Assembly (NCBI RefSeq): GCF_003590095.1
Contig: NC_039483.1
Span: 6,758,001 to 6,822,000, forward strand
Source of the DNA: Trichoplusia ni
Taxonomy: Eukaryota; Arthropoda; Insecta; Lepidoptera; Noctuidae
DNA: 64,000 nucleotides
Reading direction: 5' to 3'
Of the stretch, positions 57,401 through 64,000 are shown piece by piece. The notes below the pieces were generated by a model that worked only from the letters and a program-made list of their open reading frames with translations, did no database searches and was not told the DNA's origin. Position numbers and translations under genes: made by a program. The first letter of the stretch is position 1; every line of letters starts with the position of its first letter.

Positions 57401-59675
57401 TCGATGAAATCTAAGTAGGTATACACCGCGATTTTTAGTCGTCTTACAAAAGCAGCCCAGTTCATGTATCCAATGACTAGAACACGTTCATGTTAAAAAA
57501 AATGATATTTATGAGATTTGAATAAATTTAAAATGCAATTTTTATTCAATATTATGATGCAATTTGTAGTTTTTTAGAAACAAATCTCTGTTGCTAGCGC
57601 GGTCCGAGCCTTGTAACAATGGTGAGGGGCGCAGGCGGCGGCATTTTTATCATTTTTTGAGATCTTCTCATCATGAGAAGAAATCTGAAATATACTCTTA
57701 TATTTCAGATTTTTCTTGTTAAATTTTTCTTCGTACTTTTTATCTTAGTTGATGATAAAAAAATAATAATCGTGCCTAGGGGTATTTTACGTCTGATACA
57801 AGAACTGGGCTACTTTTGTAAGACGACTAAAAAATCACCGTGTATATAAAGTTATGAATAAATTAATGGTTAAATCAACCGATTTTAAATATAAACTGCA
57901 GAGCGAAACATGATGAAATTTATTGGATTTATATGGATATTATGGAATTGTATGACAGCTATTTCACGTTATAAAAAGAATCAACAAAATTTGTTCATCT
58001 AGTCCGAAGTTCTAAGGTAACAAAATGGTACAATAATATAACAAAATACAGAGGAATTGAACCTTTTCATAATTAATGACGTTTGAAAACAATAAATAAG
58101 TAAATAATATAATTATTATGTTTTCATTTAAAACAATAATGAACTGTGTGGGGAATAAGTTAGAGAAATAAATTTTAGAACAATAGTATTAATTGTCTAG
58201 AAGTAAATCAAATGAATACTCTCTAGTATCTGTAAAACAGGGTTTTTGTAATTTTAATTCTGGATATCTTTACTTGCATAAAAAAATAATTTATTTTTTA
58301 TACAAAATATTATTTATTTTATGAATTGCTGATGACTGCTTTCATGACTACTTTTATTTCTATTACACATAAAATGTTAGTGGCATCCTTATTTTTTTTA
58401 ATACCGTATGTTATATTTATCTAAAATAAATAAAACCTCTTTATTACAAAACTTACAATGACATACTACTTCGATTTATTACCAGCCGATTTTAAAATTA
58501 ATTTGCTAACAATTATCTAATTACATTTGGCCCAAAATACCAAGCAACTTCGGCAAACGTAAGACTTTAAGCATATACGACAAAACTTGATATTTCGACA
58601 AGCAAATTAGACGAAACTCTCTGGAAAATCATAGTCTATGCTTTTGGACTTGGGCACTGCGACTAAACAGTCCACTTTAATCTTCTGGTACGACACAAAT
58701 CTCTTCTCCGAGTCTATACTTCTCGCCTTCGCACTGTTTATTAACACACTCCGCCGCAACGAGTGGCTTCGACCCAGATTATCTTCATCTGACCTAATAT
58801 TTTTACTATTGGAATGACCGATAAACTTGCTAGTATCACCTCCCCTACAATCGGCATCGATTTTATTTTCAACATCAACCACTTCGGATATCTCAATGTG
58901 ACCCTCGCTCCTCATTCTATTTATTATTGGTTTTGTGTTCGAACAAACGGGCGCCGATTGCTGTCTCACGAATGTTCTGTTCGTAAATATTCTATCGAAT
59001 ATACCCTTTTCCACTTCGTCTTTGCTTTCTGATTCGGTTTCCGTTTTGTCGATGCTTCCTCTTTGGCTGAAAAGTTTCTTCAAGCTATTCGTCGTTCGTG
59101 TTAGACTACTGCTCGTTGTTGAACCATTTGTAATTGTTCTCTGGGCTCGTCTTGTTTTATCTTCCAACGTCCTTTTATAACATATGCAAACCTTACAGAA
59201 TCCAATGCGGAATTTTGAAGACATCAAATTGTAAAGTATCGGGTTGATTGCCGAATTTATGTAGAGCATTACTCTAGAGAAATACAGAATGTTGTACCAC
59301 TTCTCTGGGCTCACGTCATCGTACCACTCTGCTGGTGTCATTATAATCCACAAAGTCAGGGCTCTATACGGCATGAGACACAGAAAAAAACAAAGGACGA
59401 CGGTCCCAAGCATTAAAATAACTTGTTTTCTAGCTCTAGTGTTGTAAGGATCTACAGTTTTATTCATAACTACTTTGGAAGCTGCTGTGATGAGATTTTT
59501 GGCAATGACGCTGTATAATACTATGAGGATGATGAGAGGTAGTGCGTAGAGGAGGATGATGATGGCGATGAAGAAGGTGATCTGCCAGAAGGTGACGGCT
59601 TGCGTGAGGCACTGAGAGACGGCGGTGCCGTCCGCGCGGGCGCTCGTGTGGTGCTCCGCGATGGCCAGGATGGGG
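44434..59675 (-). CDS. ETHR: Ecdysis-triggering hormone receptor (neuropeptide GPCR): two alternative 3' exons, 5' part off window
   Basis: Rhodopsin-class peptide receptor gene on the minus strand, represented by two homologous terminal exons (58607-59675 and 44434-45466). Both begin C|CC-ATC-CTC/G-GCC after AG, in the same phase. Both encode extracellular loop 2 (CLTQA), TM5, TM6 (VILMLGTVVL), TM7 with NPILY, and a long tail. Either can be joined to the same upstream exon but not both, so they are mutually exclusive. Insect ETHR genes, from fly and Manduca work, make A and B receptors by exactly this choice of 3' exons. ETHR at Inka-cell-hormone target neurons controls moulting behaviour. 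The upstream exons (N-terminus to TM4) must lie beyond 64,000. The family call rests on isoform architecture and on SVIAKNL, FFLCLLPF and MSSKFREGF motifs. Other TRH/neuromedin-type receptors are the alternative. Confidence 0.78.
45467..46558. other. ETHR intron next to the distal exon
   Basis: AT-rich intron upstream (in gene sense) of the distal acceptor. The part from about 45900 to 46550 might be the 5' untranslated leader of the retroelement that follows; the border is uncertain. No gene. Confidence 0.4.
46627..47661 (+). CDS. Retrotransposon ORF1: coiled coil plus SGNH-like domain
   Basis: 344 residues. A basic N-terminus (MNFLQNITIRKKAKTP) precedes a heptad-rich coiled coil at about 57-98 (INRLTIELNSALQKIETLSQ). 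A Pro/Lys linker follows. From about 145 there is an alpha/beta domain: KICIISENKH, YCMILIGETDFL, NVILCMPTYKIG and HKGTLNNYG. These resemble blocks I, III and V of SGNH/GDSL esterases, which occur in ORF1 of some CR1-type LINEs. The Gly-Asp-Ser of block I is not seen, so catalysis is doubtful. The coiled coil likely drives multimer formation of the RNA-binding ORF1 protein. Starts at the first ATG after the presumed element border; stop TAA at 47659. Confidence 0.75.
   Translation: MNFLQNITIRKKAKTPVITLNESKTSTCTSTFSDASSLPDLSEDVASSSEHDKISDLNYQINRLTIELNSALQKIETLSQENQKLKDINKELQKSDNTSPIQQTPKNTLQCNSDRAKEAQTPEEDTLKSPKPAPVQDHESYKKFKRKICIISENKHNNILTIAERKFENSELCHYLTPNGGLNTIISNLAPKLKTFTMNDYCMILIGETDFLTTQDYSKLISYVRECLKAIQHTNVILCMPTYKIGLNYYTLFNRRVEQFINLLCRDVVTHEYAYIFDSNKNITWDSAMYRIHKGTLNNYGMQVIFDDIVTYINYIHECNYVNFEYGETNNIKQNETPEQLFLL
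47624..50503 (+). CDS. Retrotransposon ORF2: AP endonuclease and reverse transcriptase
   Basis: The frame is open from 47624 to 50503 (stop) and overlaps the end of ORF1 by 38 bases in the +1 frame. No ATG occurs before 47738, yet the conserved endonuclease start (LHQNIAGLLNKSNE, from about 47672) lies upstream of it. Endonuclease motifs: ICLSEHF, VVIAGDYNID, SGTCIDNF and LSDHTAQ. RT motifs: NCYRPIALIPILSKIFEKYI, KGFRKNKTINLAVF, CDMTQAFDYV, VPQGSVLGPLLFIIYINDLP and the catalytic FADD. No RNase H is present. The C-terminal region (DSCKPFFIEHKILTLPSLFI) matches the 19-kb LINE. About 940 residues, a full-length product with all motifs, so the element may be recently active. Confidence 0.9.
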   Translation, partial: NKTRLLSSYFYYKHLNLLHQNIAGLLNKSNELVVCIEEMSNNNTKIDIICLSEHFMIIDNESSLFIPDYTLAACYSRENSKRGGTCILVRKGHQFKELNSIKKLSIVGIFECCAIDLMTYKTIIVCIYRVPKSNNLNIFFDKLEKMLDILKRENPNRNVVIAGDYNIDSLKRNYTLLQLECLLLNFNLKLELFQTTRHSSGTCIDNFAHNFGRKCKSEVIDFGLSDHTAQILKLPVTKVFLIEQWRIKRRDYSKCNLQKFKNYLQDLSFSDIYDMDNPNQAYNLFMHTFKLIYNLCFPIKRVTVSIKDKQQWISRGIKLCSKKKRALMWNYRHNKNITNKTKFKKYSKLYKTIIHLTQKAQNTYKIKTASNKSKATWAIINKSKNNIPKNIINSIRVSDQIITNPKEIANYFNDYFIEKIKPILGSGDKVTSLITHSNKSMFMAPSTPYDIFKIIRSLKNTTSVGHDEVSTVVVKHVASEICEHLSYIMNLCINTGLYPDSLKKSIVKPLFKKDDKQNMNCYRPIALIPILSKIFEKYIYEQIYNYLEKFNILTNNQKGFRKNKTINLAVFDVLSAVMNNVDNRTPVCAVFCDMTQAFDYVSHDILLKKLEAYGIRGNVLNLIESYLKNREIYTEISKINLKSKKEENFQSSKRAVKYGVPQGSVLGPLLFIIYINDLPKVTRNPISLFADDSTITIKCSNKTTYENEINNTVKSVIEWLNNNNLKINLAKTKIMHFSQKTAAPDINITYQGTAINKADTTKFLGITIDRNLNWKAHTEDLNKRINSSSYALYRLSRVISNEALCTAYHGMVGSVLRFGILYWGNSTNREIIFKSQKRCIRAMFGLKVTDSCKPFFIEHKILTLPSLFIFEVANFVRNNPHIFKKQADTLIRNRRKNDCLSIVSSKTTLKNKSVFCLAPKIYNKLPKEVKEMPHALFKAHFKRYLLDKCYYSIQDFLSE
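50739..50772 (+). repeat. (TCTTTA)n tail of the retrotransposon
   Basis: Five tandem TCTTTA units directly after AATAAAAATA, the typical simple-repeat 3' end of this element type. Confidence 0.85.
50786..51600. other. ETHR intron, unclassified
   Basis: No gene or recognised repeat. Confidence 0.4.
51607..51990 (-). mobile_element. SINE family E with target-site duplications
   Basis: A 17-base direct repeat with one mismatch (TAATCCTCTTCTATAAT at 51607 and TAATCCTCTTTTATAAT at 51974) encloses a 350-base element. On the minus strand it opens with a tRNA-like head containing ATTCGATCACAGGTTAAG (B box). It carries CCGTGTTTCGGAAAGCACG and ACTGGGTTGAGGAGGTCAGA, shared with 1.8 kb and 24.9 kb. The duplications show that it moved as a unit. 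Confidence 0.85.
52190..52312 (+). mobile_element. SINE family A, 3'-truncated
   Basis: TGCACGGATAACCGGGAGGT-TGAGG head and GGGTTCGATCCCCGTGTAGG B box, then GCAATCCACGAATGCTT. It stops before the usual tail. Confidence 0.75.
52870..53025 (+). repeat. Dispersed repeat family D, copy 2
   Basis: GACGGAAAAAGAGGGGTGTT-ATAAGTTTG, CCTGTCTGTTTGGC and GAACGGATTAATCGATTTCA. Same layout as 35700-35855. Confidence 0.5.
53030..56100. other. ETHR intron interior
   Basis: No gene. Contains a common SINE end (CTATGGCCAACAGTGGACGT, about 54299-54318) and a repeat fragment with GTTACGCTTTCACGCGAAA at about 55355. The rest is AT-rich and unclassified. Confidence 0.4.
56105..56165. ncRNA. Stable 61-nt hairpin, pre-miRNA-like or MITE relic
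   Basis: GGCTGCTATAATAGCATTCT-TGCCTCG (from 56105) pairs with CGAGGCGAGAATGCTTTATA-GCC (to 56165) around an 11-base loop. One small bulge and a mismatch give about 22 paired bases. It lies in the ETHR intron. No known miRNA seed is recognised, so it may equally be a palindromic repeat. Confidence 0.3.
57420..57846. mobile_element. TIR MITE, copy 2
   Basis: 427-bp relative of the element at 15937-16316. Ends TATACACCGCGATTTTTAG and CTAAAAAATCACCGTGTATA; the same interior (GGTCCGAGCCTTGTAACAAT). It carries an extra internal palindrome (AAATCTGAAATATA/TATATTTCAGATTT, about 57683-57714) not present in copy 1. Confidence 0.85.
57850..58600 (-). other. 3'UTR and flank of the proximal ETHR exon
   Basis: AT-rich sequence downstream of the stop at 58607 in gene sense. 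It contains candidate AATAAA signals on the minus strand (about 58437 and further left). No ORF. Confidence 0.45.
58607..59675 (-). CDS. ETHR: ETHR proximal alternative 3' exon (first in gene order)
   Basis: Acceptor TTGTTTCCAG at 59676; stop TAA at 58607; 355 whole codons after one base of a split codon. Start PILAIAEHHTSARADGTAVS. TM5 about residues 29-57, TM6 83-111 (KQVILMLGTVVLCFFLCLMP), TM7 127-149 with NPILY at 144-148. The roughly 205-residue cytoplasmic tail carries LRRSVLINS (a possible PKA/PKC site) and ends YDFPESFV. A minus-strand AATAAA lies at about 58437-58442. The only ATG-started stretch begins at 59467, but the frame is open and conserved up to the acceptor, so that Met is internal. 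Whether this is isoform A or B cannot be told from sequence. Confidence 0.85.
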
Positions 59676-62415
59676 CTGGAAACAAGAAAACCTACGGTAA
59701 TGATATCTACAAAGCTGTGATTCTAAACAGATAAACATATAACTAGAATCTTATTATGATGATTTTCCTTTAGGTTTATCAAACAAAACAATTGTAATTT
59801 TTAAGGGATCGGATTGAATCGCGCAAATGTATAACGCATCGCATCTACATAGGAATGTTATTTCTACACGTCACTTTCATAAGTCATCATAATACGATTC
59901 ACATGTCGATTACACAACAAATCCTACGGCTATCTACATTGGGACAAAAATAATAAATACGACAAAAAATATAAGGTGCTATCCAAGATGGTTTACACAT
60001 GGCACTGCGAACCGCTGTTGTTGGGATATCAGATACTTGAAAATGGGCGCAATTTCATTAGTCGTTTGCTTGATGAGTATGAAAGATCTCTTTAAAATCA
60101 TAGCATGGGGTTCAGTTTCCTTAGGTCATTAGCGCCCACATTCGTGTGGCGAAAGAACCTGAATACAATTGTCTGCACGGATAGATTGATTTGCTTAATG
60201 CGGAATTCGTATTTAAAAAAGACTGTCATGCTATGAAAATAAAGCTTAGTATGACAATATGACTATGCTTATCGTTTATTTAATTACCGTCTGAGTATTT
60301 TTGGTTGTTAGACGGCATGAGGGAACTTCCTGCATGCTTACAGGAGACCATTTTAATGACTGATGAAAATGTGCCACTAGGCATCAACTAATTTATAAGA
60401 TTTTATCAGGACAGTGCAACATGAAATCAGATTCGGCCAAGGCGGTGTGCGGTGCCATGTATAAATCGCTTATTGTATCATTTTATAAAAATGTAACTAT
60501 TATGCAACTAACCTACATACCATACTATTATACTTAGTTAATAATCTTAAATCATACAGACATTTATGATATGTAATTTCCTGTTGATTCCGATTCCTCA
60601 CGTTATTATGATTCGAAGCGCGGGTTTAAATGAGACGTTTTATTTTATTAATATTAATTATAGTTGGGGCCATTTTGATCACTGTTAAAGACATCAAGTA
60701 GGTGTCTCCTCATAATTGGATTGTATAACACCTTGAGCATTCCAGTTTCTTGAATTTCCTTTTTTTTATTGATAGATAAATTTTCTTTTGATATTAACTT
60801 CAATTATTATAGAAAACAAACTAATTTAAAATACAAAAATGTAATATTCCTCTAAAACTATTCGTTAAATTAGTATTATAATTTAATTGTAAAGCCTTTT
60901 AAAATTTTTCAGGCTTTCAATGATACGAGTAGGTATTTCAGAAAGTTATGATACTCTAGTTTGACTAGATTTGATAGAATCAACCAAATAAATCTGACCA
61001 TTACAGATTACCTATATCTATAACCTATAACTTGTTAGATTTTTGAAAATAAAAAATTGATGTAACTATTTTACTCTTTCCAAACTCGTTTCTATTTCAC
61101 ATACCATGGCGCCGTAAATCATTTCGTCAAGGGCCATTTACTGTAGGAACCGTTCGTTATTCAAACTCATTCAATTTGACAGATGGTCAGCCCGCTTCGC
61201 CGCCATGTTTTGTTTTGTCTGCGATGGCGGTTCGTTGTCTATGCTATTTTTGCGGGCGGAGAGCAATTTGGCTGTCACTCCGAGCTTTCATTAAGGCTAT
61301 TAGGTCTTGGCCAGACTTATTTGGAAGCCGATAATTAGCTGTCAATTATAAGTAATCTCATTTATTCTTATTATTTTATTTGGTTCATGAACTTTTGGAG
61401 TTTTCTTATTGATCTAATAAAACACATAGAATATTCAATGTAGTGTTTTAGTCGTCATAATTATAAATAACATACAACCATTAAAAAGTAAGTAATTTGA
61501 TGCTTATATAATAATATGAAAATGTGCATTTTATTGTGCATCAACAAAAAAATCTGAAATTAACAGTGCAACTAGTAAGTGTTTAGTAAAAACATATTTA
61601 GTAGACGTCACGTGAAATGTTGTCATAGTTTTTTCATAAAAGAATATTTGCGATACAATTTCGTTGAGAAAACTCATAAATTACCAAAACTTAACATTAA
61701 AAGAAAATCTCTTTAACATTATTAAGAAAAGATAAAAGCCTCGACAGTTATCTTCCTTTGAAATCTGTTCAATTAAGGCTTTATAAAGTTGTGTTCTAAT
61801 GAAGTACTATTTGCAAAAACTAGTCATTATTACTTTAAAAGATCATTACTGGCTACAAAATGGGGCAGGTCGAGTACTTTCGGCTGACCAACACTTTTTT
61901 CAGGTCAATTCACTGAAAAACCATACCTCATGTCATATTAGACCAAGAAATGTTACTTTAAAACTTCGTATTTTTGAGTTATTTCTTAATTAAATTAGCT
62001 TGAAGATGACACAATTTATAAAAGTAATATAACCTTTACATGTTTAGCCAACAACTCAAATAACAAAAAACTTTGAACTATAAAGGAAGGGGATTTAAGT
62101 CTAAAATCAAATAACACACAGGTTTCCATTGCTTATTAATACCTATAAAAAATCGATAACACACAATAGTCTCAAATGTTCGTGTTTCACGTAACGCAAC
62201 CTAAATATGTTTTCATATTTACACAAGCACACATAAAGCGAACACACAACACAGGTGTCACAAACATTTATATTGTAAAGCTAAAAACAGTACGAACCTT
62301 GTTATTCAAAGGGTTTTCGGATTTTTTGTTAGAAATTTACAACTTTTCACATTTTTTAAGTAAATTTATTTATATATTATACGGCAACGGTGACGCGTTA
62401 AGAGTTTTGCGAATG
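59676..62415. other. ETHR upstream intron
   Basis: No further receptor exon is visible on the minus strand and no other gene is supported. A less AT-rich patch with GGCGG motifs lies at about 61170-61290. Confidence 0.4.
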
Positions 62416-62419
62416 CCAA

Positions 62420-62610
62420 ATGCACGGATAGCCGAGTGGTTGAGGTTAAAACGACCTACCCACTGAGCGCGACGTGTCGCGGGTTCGATCCCCGTTCAGG
62501 ACAAGCATATGTGTGATGCAAGAATGCCTATTCTGAGTCTGGGTGTTTTAGTTCCTGTGATTTGAATGTTTGTGAAACCCGCCGCGATACAAGGATTAAA
62601 TTCCTTACTG
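62420..62610 (+). mobile_element. SINE family A, best-preserved copy
   Basis: GCACGGATAGCCGAGTGGTT-GAGG (A box), TGTCGCGGGTTCGATCCCCG (B box), TATTCTGAGTCTGGGTGTTT, TGTGATTTGAATGTTTGTG and AGGATTAAATTCCTTA. Full layout of tRNA-like head, body and AT-rich end. Confidence 0.85.
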
Positions 62611-64000
62611 TGTAAGTAGGTTTTTTTATGCTCATATGAAGATCAAATATTCTGTTAAATGTTAGTCGAGTGTATCAAGAATTTCAATGCAAGTTGGTAG
62701 TCATGTATGGTGCAATGAGATAATATAAGTGTTAGAAAGGCCCATATTGAATTAATACAATAAAAAAACAAGATGTACGGAAGTCTTGTAATACAAATAG
62801 ATATTTAATATTTTTGTTTCAAACGTTGGCCTAATTAATCATTTCTATTTTTTTATAAATTTTATTATAATCAGAGAGATGATTGTCAGATCAGCACTAA
62901 AACTCTTTAATCACAATACAACCTAGGATAAAAGCCTAACAAATTATTTGGTAGTAGATTTGATATTTTTTCCGCATCCGAACCCTTTTTCACAAGTGTT
63001 ATAAAACAAGAAAACATAATTTCTAATTGTAAAAAGTTCCGTTTAGGCTTTAAACTTTAAATAACGAACGGTCGACAACCAATATGGCGGCTAAACGTAG
63101 AATTTATTGCAAAACGCCATCTATTATTTAAACTTGGAACCAATATAAGCCGACAGCGTCGCATGTGGGTGAGTCCAATAAGCTGCGGTATTAAAAATTC
63201 TTTAGAATAATGTACTGGGAAGAAACTAGTTCTCTTGTAAGCATTCTTCGTGAAAAGAATTCTGTTATTATAGCTGCTAGATAAAAGAGTCTGTTTCTTG
63301 GAATCTACGAGTTTATACGATGACGTCATAGCCTGCTTTGAGCTTATAATATTAATGATTTTGGAGTACAAAAAGATTTTACTTTTGTTTTGTACTGTGA
63401 TCAAGATCTTTTATTAGTCTTCATTTGTGAGAATTCTGTTTAGTTGAGATAGTAATTTAGGTAGACTACTTTCTACTGAAATAATGCACAATTTTCGACG
63501 TATTCAAGGTCTCTTTCGTTTATTTAATAAATACACATCTAAAACATAAATTTACCATACAAATGAACAATAAACTACATCATAACCACAACGCAGAGCA
63601 AAATTTGTTCACTGGAACGCTAACTTTTATGTCTCTCAGTCAATAAAATGCAAAGCGCAGAAACGTTGCGAGTAACGTTTGACAAGAGTTTAGTTTTACT
63701 ACTCAAGCAGCTCTGTTATAAAGTCAAGCGTTGCGAGCTATAAAACTATAAACCAGCTGGTCCTTATGTCACGAAAATATGCTCATAAGGGCCAAAGTAA
63801 ACCGGTTTGGTCCTCTCGTCCGCGAATCAAAAGGACCTCCAAAACTAGGTTATTGTAGAACTCTTGAAGTGAAATATTTCAATTTTAAACAGTTGTTTCT
63901 TGGTTGTTTCAACTTTGGATCAGATTTATTATGAAATCTAAGTTCTGAATTTCTGGCATTCCAGTTGTAGAGTGTGTCGAATTGATGAAAGTTTACACAT
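62611..64000. other. Right-edge gene-free stretch
   Basis: Unclassified DNA. The 115-residue minus-strand frame at 63057-63404 has no domain or splice support. The constant ETHR exons are expected beyond the edge. Confidence 0.4.

Noticed and set aside
58607..59467. A stand-alone GPCR gene starting at the ATG at 59467
   Set aside because: The frame is open and homologous to the other cassette up to the acceptor at 59676, and TM1-TM4 are absent, so the Met is internal to an exon.
44434..59675. Two tandem receptor genes or a receptor pseudogene
   Set aside because: Neither copy has its own TM1-TM4 exons nearby, both are free of stops, and both share acceptor phase; alternative exons explain this better.
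63057..63404. 115-residue minus-strand frame
   Set aside because: Low complexity, no recognisable motif, no splice context; not an ETHR exon.
1..64000. CRISPR arrays, bacterial operons, phage or integrated virus genes
   Set aside because: No regularly spaced repeats, no ribosome binding sites, no capsid, integrase or envelope motifs; all RT sequences are of the non-LTR type.

Overview
The window is nuclear DNA of an insect, almost certainly a moth or butterfly (Lepidoptera). It is AT-rich and its genes are split by introns with GT-AG borders. Long gene-poor stretches are filled with tRNA-headed SINEs, LINE fragments and small inverted-repeat elements of kinds common in lepidopteran genomes. 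Only three cellular genes can be named. Most other reading frames are shadows or pieces of retroelements.

Left part (1-15.7 kb). A large minus-strand gene, an NSD-family (NSD1/Mes-4-like) histone H3 lysine-36 methyltransferase, runs from about 12.5 kb off the left edge. Eleven coding exons can be joined with consistent phases: PWWP, a 4.3-kb exon with two repeated HMG-box-like modules and PHD fingers, a second PWWP, AWS, and SET as far as the FMNHCCEPNC motif. The end of SET and the post-SET lie outside the window. Head-to-head with it on the plus strand is the small two-exon gene EMC6 (ER membrane protein complex subunit 6). Its short intron was expanded about tenfold by a 1.1-kb nested inverted-repeat element.

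Middle part (15.7-44.4 kb). This is a gene-poor interval. It holds a TIR-type MITE, several SINE families, Helitron-like fragments, a 5'-truncated and frameshifted LINE (19.3-21.6 kb), isolated LINE 3' ends, and a second LINE (37.25-40.94 kb, minus strand) with RT and RNase H, a poly(A) tail and 13-bp target-site duplications. Two short minus-strand open segments (about 25.6 kb and 41.8 kb) look like possible exons or relics of unrecognised genes.

Right part (44.4-64 kb). Two homologous minus-strand exons (44,434-45,466 and 58,607-59,675) each encode TM5-TM7 and the cytoplasmic tail of the same neuropeptide GPCR. They have identical acceptor phase and nearly identical starts, so they read as mutually exclusive 3'-terminal exons. 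This matches the known A/B isoform layout of the ecdysis-triggering hormone receptor (ETHR). The constant upstream exons lie beyond the right edge. Both tails end in the same four residues, ESFV. Between the exons, antisense to the receptor, sits an apparently intact non-LTR retrotransposon with ORF1 (coiled coil plus SGNH-like domain) and ORF2 (endonuclease plus RT). The rest is intron or intergenic DNA with MITEs and SINEs.
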